IMG/VR virus record: IMGVR_UViG_3300035703_000178
Span: 1 to 41,172 of that record
DNA from: a virus
DNA: 41,172 bases
Reading direction: 5' to 3' (one strand)
Shown in pieces: positions 38,729 to 41,172 of this stretch (position 1 is its first letter; each line of letters begins with the position of its first letter). Made by a program: the position numbers and the translations under genes. Under the pieces are notes generated by a model. It worked only from the letters and a program-made list of their open reading frames with translations. It ran no database searches and had not been told where the DNA came from.

Positions 38729-38992
38729 ATGTGTAATTGTATGAAAGGAAATAGTATTTGGGGAGAACTTGCAAGTCGCATTCCTGAGGAATATAAAGAA
38801 CAAGTCATTGCAACGGTTGACAGGACTTACCGTGTCATAACGATTGACCCAGGTGACATGGATTATTTATTCAATATTTATAACAATTTTGTAAACAACT
38901 ATGAGCCTGAAAGAAGAAATTGTCCAGCTTGTAGGACAAAAGTTGTTGGTAAAATGAGGCAAATAGTACAATTCTGGAGAGATGAGCAATGA
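38729..38992 (+). CDS. Small cysteine-rich protein downstream of tape measure
   Basis: An 87-residue protein with CNC at residues 2-4 and CPAC at 65-68, four cysteines that could bind zinc. Centre: IWGELASRIPEEYKEQVIATVDRTYRVITIDPGDMDYLFNIY. Small proteins with the same ILxYNxF pattern are common in Bacteroidota phages. Function unknown. Its start abuts the tape measure stop. Confidence 0.6.
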   Translation: MCNCMKGNSIWGELASRIPEEYKEQVIATVDRTYRVITIDPGDMDYLFNIYNNFVNNYEPERRNCPACRTKVVGKMRQIVQFWRDEQ

Positions 38993-39335
38993 AAAAAATA
39001 ACATTGATAAGGAGTTATTAATTGAATTTCAGGAAAGTATCTTGATAAAATTCAAGGCATTGTGCGAAAAAGATGGAATAAAACATAGTTATCCAGCCTT
39101 AATTGACTTTCTATACCAAACAAATATTATAAAAGATTTAACCATAGCAAAGTATATGGTAATGGAATTATACCCAGCAGCCTTGTTTGAAAATGAAAGT
39201 AAAATGAATGCCATCATGGATATTAGTATCCAAACAGGACTGAGCGAAAAAACCGTGTACAATATGATACAACACCCTGAGTCGTTTGGCTATGGAATCA
39301 GCAAAAAAAGGAATAAGAAAAATAATAATAAATAA
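38982..39335 (+). CDS. Hypothetical protein before the head protease
   Basis: A 117-residue helical protein (ELLIEFQESILIKFKALCEKDGIKHSYPALIDFLY, GLSEKTVYNMIQHPESFGY) with a basic end (KKRNKKNNNK). The second part resembles a helix-turn-helix (YNMIQHPESFGYGISKK). It lies at the head-module border. Function unknown. It overlaps the upstream gene by 11 bases. Confidence 0.55.
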   Translation: MSNEKNNIDKELLIEFQESILIKFKALCEKDGIKHSYPALIDFLYQTNIIKDLTIAKYMVMELYPAALFENESKMNAIMDISIQTGLSEKTVYNMIQHPESFGYGISKKRNKKNNNK

Positions 39336-39345
39336 ATTTACGACC

Positions 39346-40692
39346 ATGACATACGCAGATTATCCAGAGGCGGCAAAAAACAATGCAAAACGGGCATTGA
39401 AACACAAAGAGGACAACGGTTCTTCTTGTGGAACAAACGTCGGCTGGTTACGCGCTAATCAAATCGCAAAGGGTGAAAGCTTGTCTGAGGATACCGTTCA
39501 AAGAACGTACTCTTTTCTTTCCCGTGCTGAGGTATATGACCAGGGGAAATATTTTGACGAAGATGGGAATGAGATTTGCGGCTCAATCATGTATGATGCA
39601 TGGGGAGGAAGTGCGATGAAAACATGGGCAGAAGCAAAATTTAAACAAATTGAAAGAGAAAAGGAAAAGAATAGCTTAATGGCAAATGTTAATATTGACA
39701 TCTTAGGTGAGATTTCGGAGTATCAAAATTCCTTTAATTATCTTAAATACAAGATAGATGAGGCAAAGGGTGAGGCTATTGATTTTACCATTTCATCTGG
39801 CGGTGGCTCAGTCACCGAAGGAATGGGAATGGCAGATTTGATTGCAAATTACCCAGGAGAAACGACGGCAAAAGGAATCGGCTTGGTAGCAAGTATTGCA
39901 ACGGTTGTACTTTTGTCCGCAAAGAAAGTCAAGATGACTGAAAATTCATTTTTAATGATTCACAGACCGTGGTCACAGGCAGTAGGTAACTCTGAGGAAC
40001 TTGAGGCAACGGCTGATCTGTTAGACAAAATGGAAGAGAAGTTACTTGACATTTACGTCAATGCCGTTGAAAAAAGGGGTGGCGGTACTGAAATGAACCT
40101 AAGAAAGAAAATTAAAAAAATGTTGGCAGCCGAAACATGGCTAACAGCACAGGAAGCAAAGGAGTTTGGTTTCATTGATGAAATTGTTAAAACAGGCGAA
40201 AAAAATATTGATTTATTACCGTTGCAAAGTAGTTTAAGCAAGTTCACTAATGTTCCAGCCGCTTTATTAATTAATAAAAACGATGATGATATGGGTAATA
40301 CCATTTTAGAAAAAATTAAAAATCTGTTAAATCAGACAGAAGAAGTTACGGCAATTGAGCCGAAAGTTGAACCAATTGTTGAGCCTGTAAAGGTTGATGA
40401 TTTGGAAGTTGCTATGAATGTTTTAAAGGAAAAAGGTTACACGGTTTTAAGTGTCGAAGAAATGAACGCCTTGACTGAAAAATCAAACGAGCAAACAACT
40501 TCTATAAACGAAATCGAAACAGTTCTTGAAACCTTAGGCGCTGAACTTGTTGCTTTAAGAGCGCAAGTCAAAAAAGGCGTTGGTTTACCTTCAGGAGGAT
40601 CGGCAAACGAAAAGACAACTGAAACAAAAGCAAAATCGAGTCACTTTGATTCTTTCGCTTCATTAGTTAAAAACAAAATTTCACAAAGATAA
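39346..40692 (+). CDS. Head maturation protease (ClpP-like) fused to scaffold-like tail
   Basis: A 448-residue protein if started at ATG 39346; an in-frame ATG at 39286 lies inside the previous gene. Residues 1-105 are a conserved N-terminal domain (NGSSCGTNVGWLRANQIAKGE, DQGKYFDEDGNEICGS). The ClpP-like domain has SGGGSV at 151-155, the nucleophile S183 in VASIAT, H206 in MIHRPW and an aspartate near 235. The last 140 residues are acidic and coiled-coil (EMNALTEKSNEQTTSINEIETVLETLGAEL), as in scaffolds. It should cut the scaffold during capsid maturation. One product thus supplies both functions. Confidence 0.8.
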   Translation: MTYADYPEAAKNNAKRALKHKEDNGSSCGTNVGWLRANQIAKGESLSEDTVQRTYSFLSRAEVYDQGKYFDEDGNEICGSIMYDAWGGSAMKTWAEAKFKQIEREKEKNSLMANVNIDILGEISEYQNSFNYLKYKIDEAKGEAIDFTISSGGGSVTEGMGMADLIANYPGETTAKGIGLVASIATVVLLSAKKVKMTENSFLMIHRPWSQAVGNSEELEATADLLDKMEEKLLDIYVNAVEKRGGGTEMNLRKKIKKMLAAETWLTAQEAKEFGFIDEIVKTGEKNIDLLPLQSSLSKFTNVPAALLINKNDDDMGNTILEKIKNLLNQTEEVTAIEPKVEPIVEPVKVDDLEVAMNVLKEKGYTVLSVEEMNALTEKSNEQTTSINEIETVLETLGAELVALRAQVKKGVGLPSGGSANEKTTETKAKSSHFDSFASLVKNKISQR

Positions 40693-41165
40693 TGGCATTC
40701 AATCCAACCGCCCAAAATGAAAACGGCTATTTGCAATCCAATACATACGTTGGTAAAAATAGCCTTAATCGTACTAACCCTTACGCAAATGTTGATGGCA
40801 TTAACGCTGAGCAACTTTACGGGGTTGATACTTTTGAAAATAGAATACCTGTTAGCTTTACATGGCTTGTTGCCTCTGCTGGTGCAAGGGTGTCTGTAAC
40901 GCCAATATACGGTGTAACAAGTGCATCTGATTACTTTAAGTTTACCGTTGCTGATGGTGCTGGAAATGAGGCTTACGGAAGATGGATTTCATCTGCTCCT
41001 TCAGCTGCTTTTGACATTACCACAACTGCATTGAACTCAGGTACTGACTGGAAAGCCTTTTTCGCAACCGCAAAAGCTGGTTCAAAGACAGAATTTTCAT
41101 TCCCAATAGAAGACGCAAAAGTGTTGACTAACACGACTGCGACGATTACTTACGCTAACATTTAA
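40692..41165 (+). CDS. Decoration-like head protein
   Basis: A 157-residue beta-rich protein (MAFNPTAQNENGYLQSNTYVGKNS, FTVADGAGNEAYGRWISSAP, KTEFSFPIEDAKVLTNTT). The position, directly after the protease/scaffold gene and directly before the capsid gene across the junction, is that of a head decoration or stabilising protein. No motif proves it. ATG overlaps the previous stop (TAATG). Its last 120 bases are repeated at 1-120 by the circle overlap. Confidence 0.55.
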   Translation: MAFNPTAQNENGYLQSNTYVGKNSLNRTNPYANVDGINAEQLYGVDTFENRIPVSFTWLVASAGARVSVTPIYGVTSASDYFKFTVADGAGNEAYGRWISSAPSAAFDITTTALNSGTDWKAFFATAKAGSKTEFSFPIEDAKVLTNTTATITYANI

Positions 41166-41172
41166 AAAAAAA
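41046..41172. repeat. Terminal direct repeat, right copy (circle junction)
   Basis: Exact copy of bases 1-127; see that entry. It includes the end of the decoration-like gene and the A-rich leader of the capsid gene. Removing one copy gives a seamless circular map in which the capsid gene follows the decoration-like gene. Confidence 0.9.

Noticed and set aside
1-41172. CRISPR array, insertion sequence, integrase or attachment site
   Set aside because: I saw no regularly spaced repeats, transposase, recombinase or tRNA-linked att site on either strand.

Overview
The window is an essentially complete genome of a tailed double-stranded DNA phage, most probably a lytic siphovirus of a Bacteroidota host. 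The first and last 127 bases are identical (1-127 = 41046-41172), so the contig closes into a circle of about 41,045 bp; the gene cut at the left edge is whole at the right edge. Host evidence: AT-rich sequence, no Shine-Dalgarno sites but A-rich leaders before start codons, -7 boxes of the TAnnTTTG type, and protein families typical of Bacteroidota phages (DUF6712-like connector, KAKEL-type small proteins). A tape measure protein of 982 residues, a tail assembly chaperone and no sheath gene indicate a long non-contractile tail. I see no integrase, repressor, DNA polymerase, helicase or primase, so replication probably relies on host enzymes.

Layout. (1) Plus strand, 19831 through the circle junction to 7810: first a carbohydrate/methylation cassette (TOD1/MUCI70-like glycosyltransferase, DegT sugar aminotransferase, SSB, SAM methyltransferase-like protein, GT-A-like and GT-B glycosyltransferases, ParB-methyltransferase fusion), then TerS-like protein, DUF4406 protein and TerL, then tail genes up to the tape measure, then the head genes (Clp-type protease fused to a scaffold-like tail, decoration-like protein, capsid, portal, connector), a tail fibre, a secreted protein, holin and amidase. 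Tail before head, with the portal far from TerL, is an unusual order. (2) Minus strand, 19458 down to 7878: early genes, starting with two winged-helix proteins (the second a likely replication initiator), a 68-residue protein ending in a sliding-clamp-binding motif, an OB-fold-like protein, a PD-(D/E)XK nuclease, ThyX, a dNTP pyrophosphohydrolase, dCTP deaminase, several tiny membrane proteins, a glucosaminidase-like membrane protein and a RuvC-like resolvase.

Control. The minus strand is cut into transcription units. Three intrinsic terminators (10043-10069, 12011-12040, 16951-16981) and three copies of a 46-bp promoter-like motif with identical 17-bp internal spacing (10740-10785, 11956-12001, 16899-16944) lie in its gaps; two of the terminators directly precede a promoter copy. 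The divergent gap 19459-19830 is the control centre. It holds a plus-strand promoter so close to the first start codon that the mRNA should be leaderless, and two candidate structured RNAs on the minus strand: a roughly 100-nt element with a terminator hairpin whose loop is perfectly complementary over 7 nt to an upstream hairpin loop, and a 121-nt tRNA-like cloverleaf. In the late genes, the tail assembly chaperone has a T9 slippery site and a 91-codon -1 extension filling the following gap, a programmed frameshift of the lambda G/GT type.

Working together: ThyX, dCTP deaminase and the dATP/dGTP pyrophosphohydrolase shape the nucleotide pool; the initiator, SSB and nucleases handle replication and recombination; holin and amidase lyse the cell; the sugar cassette probably decorates virion proteins, DNA or the host surface. 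All functions are read from sequence alone and no database search was possible.
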